NCBI RefSeq assembly: GCF_900112865.1
Contig: NZ_FONH01000023.1
Span: 1-54,637 of the forward strand
Length of the DNA: 54,637 nt
Origin: Dyella marensis
GTDB lineage: Bacteria > Pseudomonadota > Gammaproteobacteria > Xanthomonadales > Rhodanobacteraceae
Direction of reading: 5' to 3'
Made by a program: the position numbers and the translations under genes. Positions 53,313 through 54,637 of the stretch are shown in pieces. The notes under the pieces are model-generated. The model made no database searches. It was not told where the DNA came from and saw only the letters and a program-made list of their open reading frames with translations. Every line of letters begins with the position of its first letter. Position 1 is the first letter of the stretch.

Positions 53313-53869
53313 CGTGCCTCTCCCTGGTCGCACAGTTTCTTGCGCAGCAGCGCGAGAGCCCGGCTGATGTTCTTCTCCACGGCCTTGACCGAGATGCCGC
53401 AGTGTCTGGCTATTTCCGGGTAACTCATGCCTTCGATACGGTTGAGCAGATAGATCTCGCGGCAGCGCGCGGGAAGTCCGAGCAGGGCCTGCTGCAGGCG
53501 CGCGAGCTCCTGCTGGTTGGCGATGCGCTGGTCGTGGTCCTGGTCATTGGAAACCAGGCCGTGCGCGTGCTCGTCCAGGCTGATGTGGTCGTGCTGGTAA
53601 TGCGACTGCGCGCGGCGGGCGCGGTCGTTGAGTGCGTTGATGGCGATGCGGTAGAGCAGCGAACTCCAGGATTCGGGCGCGTGCTCGCGGTAGCGGATCA
53701 GGCGGACCAGGCTTTCCTGGGCGATGTCCTGCGCATCTTCCTCGGAAGACACCCGGCGTCGCAGGAAAGCCAACAGGGCATGGCGCTGGTCGCGCACGAA
53801 ACTTTCGAAACGCGGTGCATTGCCCGCATAGCTCCCCGGCTGTTCGCCGTCGGCCGAACTTCCACCCAT
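53309..53869 (-). CDS. fecI: FecI-type ECF RNA polymerase sigma factor
   Basis: The 186-aa product is an extracytoplasmic-function sigma factor. Region 2 shows AFLRRRVSSEEDAQDIAQESLVRLIRYREHAPESWSSLLYRIAINALNDRARR, and region 4 RCREIYLLNRIEGMSYPEIARHCGISVKAVEKNISRALALLRKKL. It is the first gene of the sigma-FecR-receptor cascade; it should direct transcription of the receptor gene when an outside ligand, probably a ferric siderophore or similar, is bound. The ATG at 53869 (MGGSSADGEQPGSY) fits family length; the preceding Shine-Dalgarno is weak (GGAATCAGGG). The frame is open far upstream into palindromic DNA, which is not coding. Confidence 0.92.
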   Translation of the reverse strand: MGGSSADGEQPGSYAGNAPRFESFVRDQRHALLAFLRRRVSSEEDAQDIAQESLVRLIRYREHAPESWSSLLYRIAINALNDRARRAQSHYQHDHISLDEHAHGLVSNDQDHDQRIANQQELARLQQALLGLPARCREIYLLNRIEGMSYPEIARHCGISVKAVEKNISRALALLRKKLCDQGEAR

Positions 53870-53961
53870 ACCCTGATTCCGTACGCGGAAACCCCTTAGG
53901 GCCAGAGTATCGCAATTGTTCAAGGCTACCTCGCGCTGAGACGGCGACGGCTGGAGGTAAT

Positions 53962-53991
53962 CCCTCCCTCGTGCCCAAGCACGAGGGAGGG
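53962..53991. repeat. Perfect 13-bp inverted repeat
   Basis: CCCTCCCTCGTGC (53962-53974) and its exact complement (53979-53991) enclose a CCAA loop, just upstream of the sigma-factor gene. Confidence 0.6.
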
Positions 53992-54051
53992 GGGTAGCCC
54001 CTGTTTCCAGGGTTGGACTCGTCTCAGGGGAGGGACGAGGCCACGCAATCC

Positions 54052-54112
54052 GCGGTCCGTGCGGCTTGCGCTCTCTTCCGGGAGCACCGGAAGAGAACCG
54101 GCGCCGGACCGC
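54052..54112. repeat. Nested palindrome
   Basis: GCGGTCCG (54052-54059) pairs with CGGACCGC (54105-54112). Inside, CTCTTCCGG (54073-54081) pairs with CCGGAAGAG (54087-54095) around GAGCA. The result is a two-arm cruciform or a two-stem RNA. It lies in the gene-free spacer 53870-54437, where I see no coding sequence; the rest is GC-rich with further short palindromes (CGCACAT-GG-ATGTGCG at 54301-54316). Confidence 0.55.
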
Positions 54113-54412
54113 CCGGGCAGGGGGCGGACACGGCAAAAGCTCGCCGGGGCGGGGCGGCAGGCCGCCTTTCCCGGGTATCTGAAGGGATAAACGCAGGGAG
54201 GGGTGTACCCCCCTACCTCTGGGGCTACTCAGTTCCCAGGGATGAACCCTTCTCCCTCCGGCGACCCGAAGGTAGTCCCCGTGGGAGAGCACGCGGGGAG
54301 CGCACATGGATGTGCGCGGCTCTGAGGAGCGAGGAAGGTGCCGGCAGGTGGATGAGGGTTCGGCCGGAGCGATGCACGTCACTCTTGCGCTCCGCCCGTA
54401 CCCTCACCCCAA

Positions 54413-54435
54413 CCCCTCTCCCGAGGGGAGAGGGG
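54413..54435. terminator. GC-rich hairpin at the ilvA 3' end
   Basis: CCCCTCTCCC and GGGAGAGGGG arms with a GAG loop lie 2 nt after the ilvA stop codon. It has no T-run. This CTCTCCC-type hairpin is a common repeated palindrome in proteobacterial genomes and may end ilvA transcription. Confidence 0.6.
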
Positions 54436-54437
54436 CT

Positions 54438-54637
54438 TCAGGGCGAGGCTTCGCGCAGGAGCAGGCGGTAGGCGGGGTTGCCGCTTTCGTCGCGGCAGGG
54501 GTAGCCCAGCTGGGCCAGGAACTGCTCGAACATCGCGCGCTCGCCGGCCGGCACCTGGATGCCGACCAGGATGCGGCCGTAGTCCGCGCCATGGTTGCGG
54601 TAATGGAACAGGCTGATGTTCCAGTCCGGGTGCATAT
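54438..54637 (-). CDS. ilvA: Threonine dehydratase, C-terminal regulatory end (partial)
   Basis: Only the last about 65 codons are in the window: [65 protein letters not shown]. The [21 protein letters not shown] block is specific to the second ACT-like regulatory domain of biosynthetic threonine ammonia-lyase IlvA, which makes 2-oxobutanoate for isoleucine synthesis and is inhibited by isoleucine. The gene continues beyond the right edge. It is distinct from the shorter dehydratase at 21216-22163, which lacks this domain. Confidence 0.9.
   Translation of the reverse strand, partial: [65 protein letters not shown]

Noticed and set aside
54013-54471. 152-codon plus-strand frame in the spacer upstream of the sigma factor
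   Set aside because: It crosses several hairpins, has no RBS, and its Arg/Gly/Ala-rich composition is typical of non-coding GC-rich DNA.

Overview
The window looks like chromosomal DNA of a high-GC gammaproteobacterium of the Xanthomonadales, most likely Rhodanobacteraceae (Dyella, Frateuria, Luteibacter or Rhodanobacter). This is inferred from the gene set (GlyQ/GlyS, PepN, Tex, an EstA-type GDSL autotransporter, large TonB receptors, a FecI/FecR/FecA-like set), the strong G/C bias at third positions, and several families of short palindromic intergenic repeats. No database search was possible. All names rest on motifs and recalled family features.

Layout. 1-300: the 3' end of an rRNA operon (last bases of 23S, 5S, strong terminator). 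0.5-16.7 kb: ordinary chromosomal genes: rhomboid protease and a DUF1820 protein; a GspE/PulE-type ATPase followed by an amidotransferase; glyQ-glyS; a Cro/CI-like regulator; a YbaY-like lipoprotein; an esterase autotransporter; tex; a GYF/RDD membrane protein; mnmG. 16.7-17.25 kb is a gene-poor, strongly structured stretch with a probable small RNA and a CRP/FNR-like site in front of a 61-aa gene. 17.4-25.7 kb: pepN, an aldose epimerase overlapping a threonine/serine dehydratase-like gene, an EamA exporter, an unusual ACT plus V4R protein followed by an output-less MHYT membrane protein, and DNA-3-methyladenine glycosylase I. 25.73-27.0 kb is a compact island: two same-orientation copies of one palindromic element flank a chain of perfect hairpins, a 33-codon Pro-rich ORF and a DUF6124/DUF3077-like gene. 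27.1-32.7 kb: a persulfide-dioxygenase-like metallohydrolase converging on a biotin operon bioB-bioF-trhO-bioH-bioC, with a BirA-like operator upstream.

33.0-54.6 kb: a small membrane protein; a two-gene secreted unit (a zincin metalloprotease with four tandem N-terminal repeats plus a small exported protein); comF; a thioesterase; a TonB receptor followed by a PHP-domain metallohydrolase; an SDR/MFS pair controlled by a divergent TetR regulator with two clear operators; ubiA; a FosX-like VOC protein; two more TonB receptors, one in a sigma/FecR/receptor cascade; a palindrome-rich spacer; and the 3' end of ilvA running off the window.

The most distinctive feature is a six-copy repeat family (long forms of 163 bp, one truncated inverted copy, short forms near 90 bp). 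Copies sit mostly at gene ends, and their invariant GTAG terminus supplies the in-frame stop codon of three neighbouring genes. The best candidates for undescribed biology are the hairpin-array/sORF/DUF6124-like island (25.86-27.0 kb), the structured spacer at 16.77-17.2 kb, and the repeat-zincin operon at 33.2-35.5 kb.
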